Shown piece by piece: positions 26,867-36,084 of a stretch of DNA of 64,000 nt. The DNA lies in contig OZ241337.1 of assembly GCA_965200435.1 (NCBI GenBank), positions 1,364,001-1,428,000 on the forward strand, read 5' to 3'. This DNA comes from Bin75 sp965200435 (GTDB lineage: Bacteria; Nitrospirota; Nitrospiria; Nitrospirales; UBA8639). The notes under the pieces are model-generated. The model searched no databases, was not told the DNA's origin, and saw nothing but the letters and a program-made list of their open reading frames with translations. The stretch's first letter is position 1. Each line of letters opens with the position of its first letter. The position numbers were made by a program, and so were the translations under genes.

Positions 26867-27348
26867 CACAGTGGCGGCCGTCGCATATTTCCCCTCACCC
26901 CCAACTCTCTCCCGGAGGGCGAGGGAACCGGACGAACACAACCCGGCCTCGTCGCAGGTGTAGGGACGCGATCTTATCGCGTCCGGCAAGGTTCTGCGCC
27001 ATGAGATGGCGCAGCTACAAAGACAAAAGGACGCCGGCAAAAACCCAGCGGCATGAGATGACGTGGCGACAGAAGAAGGAAACGGAAAGAGCCTGTGCAA
27101 CCGGGAACATGGGTAACACGTTTCTCCTTATCAGCATATATGATATTCTCAATATTTTACTCATTTCCCTGCGGTATCTTTTACCGGGGGTCGCCACTTG
27201 CCTGCTTTCTTTTTCAGCCCCAACAGGTTAGTCGGTGGGGGAGTGCCCTTGGCTCCTCGGCTCCGCCATGAGGACAGTTCTTCCTATTTTTGTAACAACG
27301 ACGCAATGGCACCAGACAACAATCCTTTAACAAAGGAGGGAAACAGAC
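26867..27348. other. Intergenic region with family D hairpins
   Basis: Contains GGACGCGATCTTATCGCGTCC (about 26964-26985) and GCGCCATGAGATGGCGC (about 26997-27013), an A/T-rich stretch at 27105-27180 that could hold the promoter of the TonB receptor gene, and the ribosome site AAAGGAGGG at its right end. Confidence 0.55.
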
Positions 27349-29778
27349 ATGGAGAACAACCAAGTGAATCTTGCTGGCAAGCTACTCAGGCTGCTGCAAG
27401 GGGTCGTCCTGGTGGTGTCAGCGGGTGGAGGGTACGCCTTCGGACAAAGCCAGGATCAAGCCCCCACACCCAAGAGCACCAGTGTGTCGGACATTCACCA
27501 ATTAGAAGAAGTCGTGGTCACGGCGACCAGGCGGACCTCGTCGGTCATGGACGTGCCCTTTTCCGTCAACGTGCAGGAGGAAGCCGATATTCAGCGGCTG
27601 AACACCTTTGACCTGGAAGGGCTGTCCCGGAGCGTGGCCGGACTATCCATCCAGAACTTAGGCCCTGGCCAGAGCGTAGTGAACATCCGCGGGATTTCCT
27701 CCGGTCAGATCGTCCGGGACCAACCCGGGGTCAAGGAGCAGGTGGGTATCTATCTGGACGATACGCCGATTTCGTTATCGCTGTTTACCCCAGACCTGGA
27801 CCTCTATGACGTGAGCCGGGTGGAAACCCTGAGAGGACCGCAGGGCACGCTGTTCGGCTCCGGCTCCATCGGTGGGACCGTGCGGTACGTCACCAACAAA
27901 CCGCAATTCAACACCAAAGAGGTGAAAACGCAATTCGACCTGAACACGATTGACAGTGGCGGGACCGGCGGGCACGTGAAAGCAGCCTTCAACGCGCCCC
28001 TGAGCGACAACGCCGCCATTCGCGTAACGGGCTACGGCACGAGATATGGCGGTTTCATTGACGCTCTGCGGGAAACGGGTGAGATGGATGATGACATCAA
28101 CGACGGCGGCCGCTTCGGCGGCCGGGCATCTGTGTTATGGCAACCGGCTAAGAATGTGACCATCTCCCCCCGGTTGGTGTACCAATCCATCGACATGGAC
28201 GGATTCAACCGCGAGGAAGACTTCAATCTGTATGCCAACCCGTATACCACGACGCGGCGAGCCGTGCAGCTTGGCGAGCGTCAGCAGTTTCTGTTGCTGG
28301 ACGAAGCCTTTGAAGACGAAACCCTGATCCTCGACAACACGATCAAATGGAAGCCAAACGATTTATTCGAGGCCACCTACGTCGCCAGTTACACCAAGCG
28401 CGACCTGCTGGTCAGCCGCGATACCAGCGCGCTGGCAGGAAGTGTGGCTGTGGATATTAGACTTCCACTTCCAGCGGTGTTCATCCCATCCAATTTGCGG
28501 GATACCACCGAGGTGGAACAGATGACTCATGAAGTGCGGGTCAGTTCCACCAACGCCGGCCCATTCCAATGGCAGGCAGGCGTCTTTTATTCGAATATCA
28601 AGCGCGATTATTCCCAGCGCTTGCCCATGCCGGGATATGATCGTTATCTGTCTGCTCCCAGTACATTCGACGTGTTTGGACGCGTCGTGAAAGATTCACC
28701 GTACGTCTCCGATTTGACGTACGACCTCAGTCAGGTGGCGGTGTTTGGTGAGGCGACCTACACGCTCTTGGACCGCCTCGATTTGACTGCCGGGTTGCGT
28801 TGGTACGACTGGGAAGAAGACAAAACCTTCAGATCCGGCGGTGTCTTCTCAAATGCCGATGCGCAAAGGCAAGACGTGACGGTGTCATCCGACGGCTTCA
28901 CGCCCCGATTCATGATCAGCTACGACGTGGCAGATCACGTGGCCGTGAACGCGCAGGCTTCACGAGGATTTCGCCTGGGCGGCGTGAATGATCCGTTGAA
29001 CCAACCGCTTTGTGGTGACGACTATGAGACCTACAGGGGGTTTCAGCGGTTTAAGGACGAGACCTTGTGGAACTATGAAGTTGGCATGAAATCCTCGTTC
29101 CAGAAGGTGACGCTGAACGGATCGTTGTTCTATGCCGACATCGACAATCTGGGCGTGAACGTGGATGCCGGCGCATGCTCGTCGCGGGTGACGATCAGCG
29201 TACCGGAGGCCCATACGATGGGCGGAGAACTGGAAATGGCCATTCACCCCATAGATGCCTTGCTGGTGACCTTTGCCGGCAGCTACGTGGAAGCCGAGTT
29301 CGATTCGACGCTGACTGATCCGAATACGGGGTCTGTGGTGGCAGGCATCAAAGACGGGAACCGCATCCCATCCGTGCCCAATTGGCAGCTCTCCGCCATT
29401 GCCACGTACACGTTCCAGGGGCTCTTCAATTCAAAGGAGAGTTACCTCACGGCGTCCTGGCAGTTCGTCGGCGATCAGATCACCCAATCCGGTGACCAAG
29501 TGCCCGGTGCCGGGAGCTTTGCGCATGGGTTTGGCGGGTTTGGCGGCATGACGGGTAATGAGGTGACCACTCTGGACCTTGAACTGGCCCCCTACCACCT
29601 GTTCAACGTGAACACGGGTTTGGTGTATGACGATTGGGATGTCATGTTCTACATCAAGAACATCGGAGACGAAAACCCGCAATTCTCATTCGACCGGGAA
29701 CGTGGTGGCCGAGCACGTCTGGCCTATCGGGTAGGGCAACCTCGCACGTTCGGCATCCTCAGCCGGTTCTATTTTTAG
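27349..29778 (+). CDS. TonB-dependent outer-membrane receptor
   Basis: 809 residues. AAAGGAGGG lies 9 nt before the ATG. A signal peptide (LLRLLQGVVLVVSAGGGYAFG) precedes a TonB-box-like LEEVVVTATRR (about 52-62). The plug domain follows, with VNIRGISSG and VETLRGPQGTLFGSGSIGGT. The C-terminal ~620 residues form a 22-strand barrel of alternating Tyr/aromatic strands and end in GILSRFYF with a terminal Phe. Paired cysteines (LCGDDYE and AGACSS) are probably in an outer loop. The ligand (iron chelate, cobalamin or other) cannot be told from sequence. No TonB-ExbBD is nearby; CbiX lies downstream on the other strand. Confidence 0.93.
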   Translation: MENNQVNLAGKLLRLLQGVVLVVSAGGGYAFGQSQDQAPTPKSTSVSDIHQLEEVVVTATRRTSSVMDVPFSVNVQEEADIQRLNTFDLEGLSRSVAGLSIQNLGPGQSVVNIRGISSGQIVRDQPGVKEQVGIYLDDTPISLSLFTPDLDLYDVSRVETLRGPQGTLFGSGSIGGTVRYVTNKPQFNTKEVKTQFDLNTIDSGGTGGHVKAAFNAPLSDNAAIRVTGYGTRYGGFIDALRETGEMDDDINDGGRFGGRASVLWQPAKNVTISPRLVYQSIDMDGFNREEDFNLYANPYTTTRRAVQLGERQQFLLLDEAFEDETLILDNTIKWKPNDLFEATYVASYTKRDLLVSRDTSALAGSVAVDIRLPLPAVFIPSNLRDTTEVEQMTHEVRVSSTNAGPFQWQAGVFYSNIKRDYSQRLPMPGYDRYLSAPSTFDVFGRVVKDSPYVSDLTYDLSQVAVFGEATYTLLDRLDLTAGLRWYDWEEDKTFRSGGVFSNADAQRQDVTVSSDGFTPRFMISYDVADHVAVNAQASRGFRLGGVNDPLNQPLCGDDYETYRGFQRFKDETLWNYEVGMKSSFQKVTLNGSLFYADIDNLGVNVDAGACSSRVTISVPEAHTMGGELEMAIHPIDALLVTFAGSYVEAEFDSTLTDPNTGSVVAGIKDGNRIPSVPNWQLSAIATYTFQGLFNSKESYLTASWQFVGDQITQSGDQVPGAGSFAHGFGGFGGMTGNEVTTLDLELAPYHLFNVNTGLVYDDWDVMFYIKNIGDENPQFSFDRERGGRARLAYRVGQPRTFGILSRFYF

Positions 29779-30141
29779 CCGGGGCGCTCGAGTTACGCGA
29801 CGCGAAACCGAGCAAGGGACTTTTCAGTGACGCCATTCAGGTCACGGAACATCACGGGCAGATTGTCACGTCCCATCGGCATCTGCCCGTGCTGCTCACC
29901 CCTCATTCTGTCAACGAATGACTGAACACAGACAATGTTGTCGTACTCGTCAGGAGGGCGAGGGAGTGAGGCCGTGTTTTTACCTTATTGATGACTCTCC
30001 CCTGGAGGGAGAGTCGCGGAAGCCAAGCCTCCGGCGCCGGCTGACGCGGTGAGGGGGCATGCTGACGGGCTGCTACAGCTTGCCCTCGAGGGGGGACCGA
30101 TTCACGAAAAATGGAGCCGTCAGCCGATCATGACCGGATGC
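29779..30141. other. Gap after the TonB receptor gene: hairpin and family B repeat
   Basis: An 11-bp perfect inverted repeat, CACGGGCAGAT at 29853-29863 and its complement at 29881-29891, follows the receptor gene; it lacks a T run, so it is not a standard terminator. Family B copy 2 fills 29910-30074. Confidence 0.6.
29910..30074 (-). repeat. Family B repeat copy 2
   Basis: Reverse orientation: GTCAACGAATGAC at 29910-29922 through to CTGACGGGCTGCTA at 30074. Nearly identical over its whole length to the copy at 49354. Confidence 0.85.
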
Positions 30142-30657
30142 CTAGGTTTCCTGGAATTGATTGACGTGTTCGCAGAGCATGTCCGCGATCTTGTCCAGAT
30201 CAAAGGGCCAGGCGTAGGTCAGGGTTACGTCAGGATATTTCTGGCGAAGTTCGTCCATTTCCTCGGGAATTTCATATTCCGAATGCGAGCCGCCAGGGGT
30301 GAACATGGTGGAGACGACGGTAATGTCGTTGGCTCCGTCGGCGATCTGCTGTTCAATGGCTTCACCGAGCGTGGGTGTGCAAAACTCGTTATAGGCCGTG
30401 GAAAACCGTGCGCCGTGCAGGCGAGGCCTGAGGCGGGTGGCCAATAATTCGAGCCCGGCCTGATACGGGTCGGTTTCCGGGGTTCGAGGCCATTGCCGGA
30501 TTTTTTGGTCCAGGTCATATTCTTCCTGGGACATCGGAAGGCCCGCGGCACGTCGTTGAGCTTCCAGCCGCTTGAGTGTCGTGACCAGTTCCCCCGGGTA
30601 ATCTTTCGGAATACCTCCATGCCCCACGAGAACCACACCTTTTGTTGAGTCATTCAT
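30142..30657 (-). CDS. CbiX-like sirohydrochlorin/cobaltochelatase family protein
   Basis: 171 residues. VVLVGHGGIPKDYPGE at the N-terminus carries the metal-chelatase histidine, and FTPGGSHSEYEIPEEMDEL the second metal-binding region (H in GGSHSE). YPDVTLTYAWPFDLDKIADM closes the domain. CbiX-type chelatases insert cobalt or iron into tetrapyrroles; this is longer than minimal CbiX-S by a central insert. GAGAAGGAACC precedes the ATG. No cobalamin or siroheme genes surround it, so the metal is undetermined. Confidence 0.75.
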   Translation of the reverse strand: MNDSTKGVVLVGHGGIPKDYPGELVTTLKRLEAQRRAAGLPMSQEEYDLDQKIRQWPRTPETDPYQAGLELLATRLRPRLHGARFSTAYNEFCTPTLGEAIEQQIADGANDITVVSTMFTPGGSHSEYEIPEEMDELRQKYPDVTLTYAWPFDLDKIADMLCEHVNQFQET

Positions 30658-30756
30658 GGTTCCTTCTCATTCTCCTTTCCAGCTTTTTCTCATTGTACTC
30701 CTTTCCAGCTTTTGTCGCTACGCCATCTCGTGGCGTTGTTTCATCACTTCTGTATT

Positions 30757-30825
30757 ATCACTCCCCCCTTGAGGGGGAGTCGCGGAAGCCAAGCCGTCAG
30801 GCGCAGGCTGACGCGGTGGGGGGAT
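30757..30825. repeat. Family C palindromic repeat
   Basis: ATCACTCCCCCCTTGAGGG at one end and GCGGTGGGGGGA at the other, the same unit that frames the DUF559 cassette at 1861-2428. Here it is intergenic. Confidence 0.75.
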
Positions 30826-30856
30826 CGAGGGACATCCGGGCCACTTGACCATCCCA

Positions 30857-31909
30857 TCACTCCCCACAGGCACGTGCGGAAACACCGTTGCGCAACATGA
30901 GTTCCTTGGGATGAGGGGCAAGATACACTTGGTCCCTCAAGTACGGCACGTCCATAATCCGGACGTAGTGTTCGATCAGGGTCACGGGGACGCTTAGCGG
31001 CACAAATCCTTTCTGATAGTCGCGCATCACCTCACGGAGTTCCCGCCGCGCCGCGGAGCTGAGGGTGTCCTTCAAATGACCGGCCAGGTGTTGAAGCACG
31101 TTCACGTGTTTACGAATCGTTGTCTTGATGGCCAGGGCCTCCATAAACAGATGTCCGTAGGTCCGGGCCAATTCCCGGGCGGAACGTTGTGTGGCATTGG
31201 CGACGACTCGACCAAGCTCCTGGTAATGGCGCTGGCTGTGCGCCAACAGGAGATATTTGTGGACCGTATGGAAGGCCACCAGCCTGCCACGGGTGAGGCG
31301 TGCGTTGAGCACTTGCCACCGGTAGTAGCCGAACACGCGTTCGATAAAGTTTTCCCGAAGGCCCTGGTCCCGGAGGCGTCCTTCTTCTTCGATGGGCGTC
31401 AGGGGAAACGTACGTTGGAACGCATCGGCGAACAGGCCTTTCCCCGTTCCCAGGAGACGGCCGTTGCGGGCATACACGCGGACGCGCTGTGTCCCGCAAC
31501 TAGGGGAATCTTTTTTGAACACGTATCCGGACAGGTTCAGCGATTGTAAGTCGCGCAAGCGTTTTTGGGTGTAACGGCGCATCCTGCCGGTCTGATCCTG
31601 CCGGGAACGAACCGTGATCAGGCGCGGTTCAGTCGCGTCATCGACCAAACGCATGGATTCTCTGGGCGTGCCGAATCCGGCTTCCACTTCGGGACACACC
31701 GGCACCCACTCCACGTGTTGCCCGAGCACCTCGACCAGAAAAGGATCCCGTTTATGGCCGCCGTCGTACCGGACGGATTCACCCAACAGACAGCGGCTGA
31801 TCCCCAACCGCACGGGAAGACCGGACACGAAGGGTGCCGCTGCCGGGAGCGGGTGTTTGGGCGTGGCGCGGGATGGCACGAGGGGTTCCTCAGATTTGTT
31901 GCTCTTCAC
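30857..31909 (-). CDS. TudS/DUF523 and DUF1722 (YbgA) two-domain protein
   Basis: 350 residues from a GTG at 31909. Residues ~33-190 are DUF523, the thiouracil desulfidase (TudS) family. Its three [4Fe-4S] cysteines sit in SRCLLGESVRYDGGHKRD, PVCPEVEAGFGTPRE and SPSCGTQRVRVY. Residues ~195-340 are the DUF1722/YbgA domain (RVFGYYRWQ, FHTVHKYLLLAHSQRHYQEL). The fused form is common in bacteria; a sulfur-removing reaction on a modified base is likely but the substrate is unknown. It overlaps the end of the PDZ gene by 20 bp, so the two are translationally linked. Confidence 0.85.
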   Translation of the reverse strand: MKSNKSEEPLVPSRATPKHPLPAAAPFVSGLPVRLGISRCLLGESVRYDGGHKRDPFLVEVLGQHVEWVPVCPEVEAGFGTPRESMRLVDDATEPRLITVRSRQDQTGRMRRYTQKRLRDLQSLNLSGYVFKKDSPSCGTQRVRVYARNGRLLGTGKGLFADAFQRTFPLTPIEEEGRLRDQGLRENFIERVFGYYRWQVLNARLTRGRLVAFHTVHKYLLLAHSQRHYQELGRVVANATQRSARELARTYGHLFMEALAIKTTIRKHVNVLQHLAGHLKDTLSSAARRELREVMRDYQKGFVPLSVPVTLIEHYVRIMDVPYLRDQVYLAPHPKELMLRNGVSARACGE

Positions 31910-32363
31910 GTAACTGCGCCTCGCTGGCGCGAACGATCGTCACTTCCTTGACGTCGGAAAAGGTTTTGACGAGGAGCGTGACGGACGTCCCGACCTCGCC
32001 TCGTATCATGGAGACCACCTCCCGGTACGTCTTGCCTTTGACGGACTGGCCGTCCACGGCCAGAATTTCCTGTCCGTGCGTGAGCCCCGCTTTCACGGCC
32101 GGTCCCAGGGGGTGCGTGGCCCGAATAAACAGGCCAGCGGGATCGCCGATACGTTCGGCGGTGAGATGCAGCGCGACGCCGATGATGCCCGGTGGGGGCA
32201 GCATCGGGTCCGACAGGTCGCCGTGGGGATTGCCTTGTGGGGGAAGCCCTTGCTGCGCATGACCCTGGATCGGGGGCATCAACAGGAGGGCAAACAGGGC
32301 GGCAAGCAGTATGCGACCTCGGAAGGTCCTTTCAAGCGAGAACGTCGTCGATGATGGGTGCAT
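31890..32363 (-). CDS. Exported PDZ-domain protein
   Basis: 157 residues. A signal peptide (RILLAALFALLLMPPIQGHAQ) is followed by a Pro/Gly linker and one PDZ domain (about 60-145) with the binding loop GIIGVALHL and VKAGLTHGQEILAVDGQSV. There is no protease domain, so it is probably a periplasmic scaffold. AAGGAG lies 9 nt before the ATG, just outside family A copy 5. It overlaps the TudS-like gene. Confidence 0.8.
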   Translation of the reverse strand: MHPSSTTFSLERTFRGRILLAALFALLLMPPIQGHAQQGLPPQGNPHGDLSDPMLPPPGIIGVALHLTAERIGDPAGLFIRATHPLGPAVKAGLTHGQEILAVDGQSVKGKTYREVVSMIRGEVGTSVTLLVKTFSDVKEVTIVRASEAQLREEQQI

Positions 32364-32377
32364 CAGTATTCTCCTTC

Positions 32378-32525
32378 AGGGAACCTCTGATGTCGTGTGA
32401 GAGCGGGATGCAGGGCCAGGCGTCCCGGAGCGAAACCCGAAGTTTCTCAGAGAGAGAGGTGAGGGTTGAGCGAGGACACCACGCCGCCATGCGCCCGATC
32501 GTGCACGACATCAGAGGGTCCTTAG
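32378..32525 (+). repeat. Family A repeat copy 5
   Basis: Left stem ...CTGATGTCGTG and right stem CACGACATCAG...: both differ from the common ATTTCGTG/CACGAAAT form in a matched way. It sits in front of the PDZ gene, which reads the other way. Confidence 0.9.
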
Positions 32526-32594
32526 ATCAATCCGGCCAACATAATCCCACAATTTCACTATACCGCACGATGCTCCGCTCATCCACCACCATGT

Positions 32595-33542
32595 TCACTC
32601 CGTTGAGGAGACCGTCGATGACGAACCTTTTTCCAGGATCGCGGACAAGGCCGAGTCCAAGTCCGGATATTTGAAGGTAAATCCCAGTTGTTGCGCCACG
32701 AGGGGATTCACCGATTGCCCATGAGTCATGAGCGTCGATAATTCACCTAATCCGAGTTGAAGCGCCCAGGCCGGAACAGGAAGCCAGCACGGTCTACCCA
32801 GGGCCTGTCCCAGTTGCAGGCAAAATTCCTTCATCGTGACCGGATGGGGGGAAGCCGCATTAAGGGAGCCTTTGTACGAAGGCTGCTCAAGAATGGTCGC
32901 GACGAGCCGTCCCAGATCCTCGACGTGAATCCAGCTTACGGGTTGGGTGCCTTTGCCGAGGGGACCTCCCAGAAAGAGTGTAAAGGGGAGAAGCATCTTT
33001 TGCAGAGCGCCGCCGTCTTTCCCCAACACCATACTGATTCTCAGGCACGTGGTCCGAATACCGTAGTCCATCGCTCGTAAGGCTTCACGTTCCCATTCCA
33101 CGCACAGGTCAGCCAAAAACCCGTTCCCGGGCCCCTGGCTCTCATCGACCCTGCTCCCGGTCTCGAGTCCGTAGAATCCGACACCCGAAGCACTGACAAG
33201 GATTGTGGGACGAACGGGCGTGGAGAGACGGGACAAGGCCGTCACGATCGTTCGCGTGATCTCGATCCGGCTGGTACGAAGCACGTTCTTGCGCGATGAC
33301 GTCCAGCGGCCTTCGGCGAGAGGAGCGCCCGCAAGGTTGATGACCGCGTCCTGTCCTTGAAGGCGCTGTTCCATGGTCTGCCGATCCGACGGATCCCATT
33401 CTTGAAGCTGAATATCGCCTCCGATCACGGCAGACGCGCGTCGGGTTCTGGTCAGAATGGTCACGGTATGTCCGCTGCCGGCAAGGATCGGGGCAACGTG
33501 CCTTCCGATAAAGCCCGTTCCTCCGATGATGACCACCTTCAT
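32595..33542 (-). CDS. TIGR01777-type NAD(P)-dependent epimerase
   Basis: 315 residues. Rossmann motif VVIIGGTGFIGRHVAPIL at the N-terminus; DAVINLAGAPLAEGRW and SASGVGFYG follow in the order of the SDR39U1/YfcH family. The DUF1731 C-terminal domain is present (LVAQQLGFTFKYPDLDSAL). The family is cytosolic and of uncertain substrate. Its ATG overlaps the stop of the upstream SUMF1 gene by 4 bp. Confidence 0.9.
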   Translation of the reverse strand: MKVVIIGGTGFIGRHVAPILAGSGHTVTILTRTRRASAVIGGDIQLQEWDPSDRQTMEQRLQGQDAVINLAGAPLAEGRWTSSRKNVLRTSRIEITRTIVTALSRLSTPVRPTILVSASGVGFYGLETGSRVDESQGPGNGFLADLCVEWEREALRAMDYGIRTTCLRISMVLGKDGGALQKMLLPFTLFLGGPLGKGTQPVSWIHVEDLGRLVATILEQPSYKGSLNAASPHPVTMKEFCLQLGQALGRPCWLPVPAWALQLGLGELSTLMTHGQSVNPLVAQQLGFTFKYPDLDSALSAILEKGSSSTVSSTE

Positions 33543-34363
33543 CGTTTGCCTCCTGTCGCCGGCCGGGGTTCAGCGGAAACGTTCCTCGCACAACGGAAGC
33601 CGGTGCCATGGGTTTTCAGGGCAAACCCTCCTTTCCCCCGGGCTGCCGTGCGAATGTCGGATTCGAAACTGTGCCAGGACCCCCCGCGGATGACTTTGAG
33701 CAGTCCGGTTTCAGGGCCTTTGGGGTTTCGATCCGGCGCAACTTGGTAATAATGCTTCGCGTACCAGTCCTGGACCCACTCCCGTGCATTGCCGGACATG
33801 TCGTGCACGCCGTAGGGAGAGACTCCATCGGGGAGTGACCCAACCGGCAACAGCGTTCCCGTTGCCACCCAATCACGATTGAAATTGACGTGATGGGCTG
33901 AGGGTGCCTTGTTTCCCCAGGGATAGGACCTCCCATCGGTGCCTCGTGCGGCTTTTTCCCATTCGGCTTCGGTCGGCAACCGTTTGCCGACCCACTGGCA
34001 ATAATCGGCGGCATCATGCCACGTGACCTGAACCACGGGGAGGGTCTCGATACGTTTCATATCGAATAAGGAGCCCGTGCCGTACACGTTAAACGGTTCC
34101 TGGTGACCCGTGGCTGCAATGAATTTCAGGTACTGGGCATTGGTGACTTCATATTTGTCAATCATAAAGGCGTTGAGATAGATCGTCCGACGAGGCCGCT
34201 CGTCGGCCCGTCCTGTGTCCGAACCGCTTCCTCGAATAAAACTGCCTTCTGCAATGGTGACCATGATAACGGGATCTCTTTCCCTCACGGGATGATCTGC
34301 GAAAGCGGGTCCGTACCCCAACAGGATGCACAGGGTGAGTGTTGTGAGCAATTGCGTGTTCAT
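33539..34363 (-). CDS. Exported SUMF1/FGE-sulfatase-domain protein
   Basis: 274 residues. A signal peptide (LLTTLTLCILLGYGPAFA) precedes a formylglycine-generating-enzyme-like domain: TIYLNAFMIDKYEVTNAQYL, WVGKRLPTEAEWEKAARG, GVHDMSGNAREWVQDWY, VIRGGSWHSFESDIR and GTGFRCAR. The two copper-binding cysteines of true FGE are not evident, so an ergothioneine-type or binding role is as likely as sulfatase activation. It is translationally coupled to the epimerase downstream and overlaps the small gene upstream by 4 bp. Confidence 0.85.
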   Translation of the reverse strand: MNTQLLTTLTLCILLGYGPAFADHPVRERDPVIMVTIAEGSFIRGSGSDTGRADERPRRTIYLNAFMIDKYEVTNAQYLKFIAATGHQEPFNVYGTGSLFDMKRIETLPVVQVTWHDAADYCQWVGKRLPTEAEWEKAARGTDGRSYPWGNKAPSAHHVNFNRDWVATGTLLPVGSLPDGVSPYGVHDMSGNAREWVQDWYAKHYYQVAPDRNPKGPETGLLKVIRGGSWHSFESDIRTAARGKGGFALKTHGTGFRCARNVSAEPRPATGGKR

Positions 34364-34731
34364 GGTTTTCGCCTTCGACTCTTTTCTTTGATTTGTGTGG
34401 TGATCTCCTCAATCCGGACGGTCAGGGCGGAGACGGTCTGGTGGTCATTGCCTTGAGCGGCCTTTCGAGCATCGACCAACAGAAGCCGGGATTCATGCAA
34501 GTCCCGTTCGATCTGTGTCTGGATGGCCGGGGACGCCAGGGTCCCACCCAGCGCGGCCTGGTGGAAGGCCTCCCATGCCTCCTCCACGTTTCGGTCTGCC
34601 CGGTAGAGAGACTCCTGGAGAGGACTCCGCGGATCAAGGTGGGGTCCTGTATGACCGACCCAGCCCAGCCCCGCTCCCCAGGTGACGGTCCACGCCATGA
34701 AGGTCAGGGGCAAGCAAGAGAGGATTTTCAT
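34360..34731 (-). CDS. Small exported alpha-helical protein, unknown function
   Basis: 123 residues if started at the ATG at 34731, where GAGGTGG lies 4 nt upstream and a signal peptide follows (MKILSCLPLTFMAWTVTWGAG). The mature part is mostly helix (RADRNVEEAWEAFHQAALGG, ESRLLLVDARKAAQG, VSALTVRIEEITTQIKEKSR), suggesting a periplasmic coiled coil. An open frame runs upstream to 34944 but lacks support. It overlaps the SUMF1 gene by 4 bp, so it heads a three-gene operon with that gene and the epimerase. Confidence 0.6.
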   Translation of the reverse strand: MKILSCLPLTFMAWTVTWGAGLGWVGHTGPHLDPRSPLQESLYRADRNVEEAWEAFHQAALGGTLASPAIQTQIERDLHESRLLLVDARKAAQGNDHQTVSALTVRIEEITTQIKEKSRRRKP

Positions 34732-34964
34732 GATCCACCTCGCTGATTGACCCCGGGCTCTTGTTGGGGCGCCGGCCGTGGGACGGTTCACGCAGGTTCC
34801 GGTTCCATCGAGCCGGAAGGACACCGCTTCCATGACGGACGGGGACTTTTTCGGTTTCATCAATGCATCGAATGTGTTCATCGGATTCCTCACGCTCCGG
34901 GCTGGTGGGGAAGGAGACGGCACTCTCCCCACCAGCATGCCCACGTTACAGGTTCATTTGCTTG

Positions 34965-35112
34965 AAGGACCCTCTGCTTTCGTGTGAGAGCGGGATGCAG
35001 GGCCAGGCGTCCCGGAGCGAAACCCGAAGCGTATCCGAGAGAGCGGTGAGGGGTGAGCGAGGACACCACGCCGCCATGCGCCCGATCGTGCACTCAATCA
35101 AAGGTTCCCTAA
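34965..35112 (+). repeat. Family A repeat copy 6
   Basis: AAGGACCCTCTGCTTTCGTG at the left, CACTCAATCAAAGGTTCCCTAA at the right; the outer stem is less well matched than in other copies. Its right end supplies the last codons and the TGA of the SUMF1 gene at 35098. Confidence 0.85.
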
Positions 35113-36039
35113 GATAATCGTTCGCGTTTGCCGATACTCCATGTTTTCGGGATCACGTTTGATCGCGTGGTCGATGGATTTCAACGCATCGTTCCATTGC
35201 TCTTTACCCATGCTGATGAGGGCATGCATGAAATCATCTTTCACCACGTCACGCCCCTTGCTGTCCGCCGACAGGGCGCATCGGAATCCCAGTCCCACCC
35301 CGTAGGAGTTGTTCTCCGGCTGATTCCAGAAACGGTGGCTGGTGTGCAGGGACGTTTGGGGAGCCAGCCATGAACCGCCTTTCAGGACTTTGACCGGCCC
35401 TTGTTTGGCAAAATTGTAGCCGTCGGAAGGCCCTTGGGGATTGAAGGCGGGGCTGACCCGGAAATAATTCGGGTCATACCAATCGCTGACCCATTCAAAA
35501 ACGTTGCCGGCCATGTTGTACACTCCAAAATGACTCATGCCGTCCGGGTAGGCGTTCACGGGCATGGTTTTCCCGACGTTTTGACCATAGTTGGCCTTGG
35601 TGGGGTCGACGGTATGTCCCCATGGGAAATGGCTCCCGTCAGGCCCTTTGGCTGCGTGTTCCCATTCGGCTTCCGTGGGCAGTCGTTTGCCCGCCCATTC
35701 ACAATAGGCGTTGGCATCATACCAGTTCACTCCGACGACGGGTTGGTCGGGCTTGTTCAGGCGTGGGTCATCCCAGTAGGCCGGAGCCGGATGGTCGGTC
35801 GCCTTCATGAAGGCCCGATACTTGGCGTTCGAAACCTCATACGTGTCAATGTAATACCCATCCAACACGACTTGATGGGGTCTTTCATCGTTGTGTTCCT
35901 TGCTGCCCATGGTGAACTCACCCTTTGGGATCAGGACCATGTCCGTGGTGTCTCCGGCCAGCGCCGCCGCCCACGAGTTGAAGGTCAAGGTCACGGCCAT
36001 CAGAACAACCTTGGTTGACGTAAGGATACGTGTGTTCAT
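35098..36039 (-). CDS. Exported SUMF1-domain protein with helical C-terminus
   Basis: 313 residues from the ATG at 36039, preceded by AAGGAG at 8 nt; an ATG at 36078 is less likely. Signal peptide (TSTKVVLMAVTLTFNSWAAALA), then a SUMF1 domain: MVLIPKGEFTMGSKEHNDER, YYIDTYEVSNAKYRAFM, WAGKRLPTEAEWEHAAKGPD, GVYNMAGNVFEWVSDWY, VLKGGSWLAP and GLGFRCALS. After residue ~265 there is a short TPR-like helix pair (MGKEQWNDALKSIDHAIKRD). The last residues LGNL and the stop TGA are read from family A copy 6, so the native end may be lost. It lies 46 bp after the zinc-ribbon gene and shares its sigma54 promoter. Confidence 0.85.
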   Translation of the reverse strand: MNTRILTSTKVVLMAVTLTFNSWAAALAGDTTDMVLIPKGEFTMGSKEHNDERPHQVVLDGYYIDTYEVSNAKYRAFMKATDHPAPAYWDDPRLNKPDQPVVGVNWYDANAYCEWAGKRLPTEAEWEHAAKGPDGSHFPWGHTVDPTKANYGQNVGKTMPVNAYPDGMSHFGVYNMAGNVFEWVSDWYDPNYFRVSPAFNPQGPSDGYNFAKQGPVKVLKGGSWLAPQTSLHTSHRFWNQPENNSYGVGLGFRCALSADSKGRDVVKDDFMHALISMGKEQWNDALKSIDHAIKRDPENMEYRQTRTIILGNL

Positions 36040-36084
36040 ACGGTCTCTCCTTGTTTTGAAGTTGTTGTTTTTCAACATCGATGA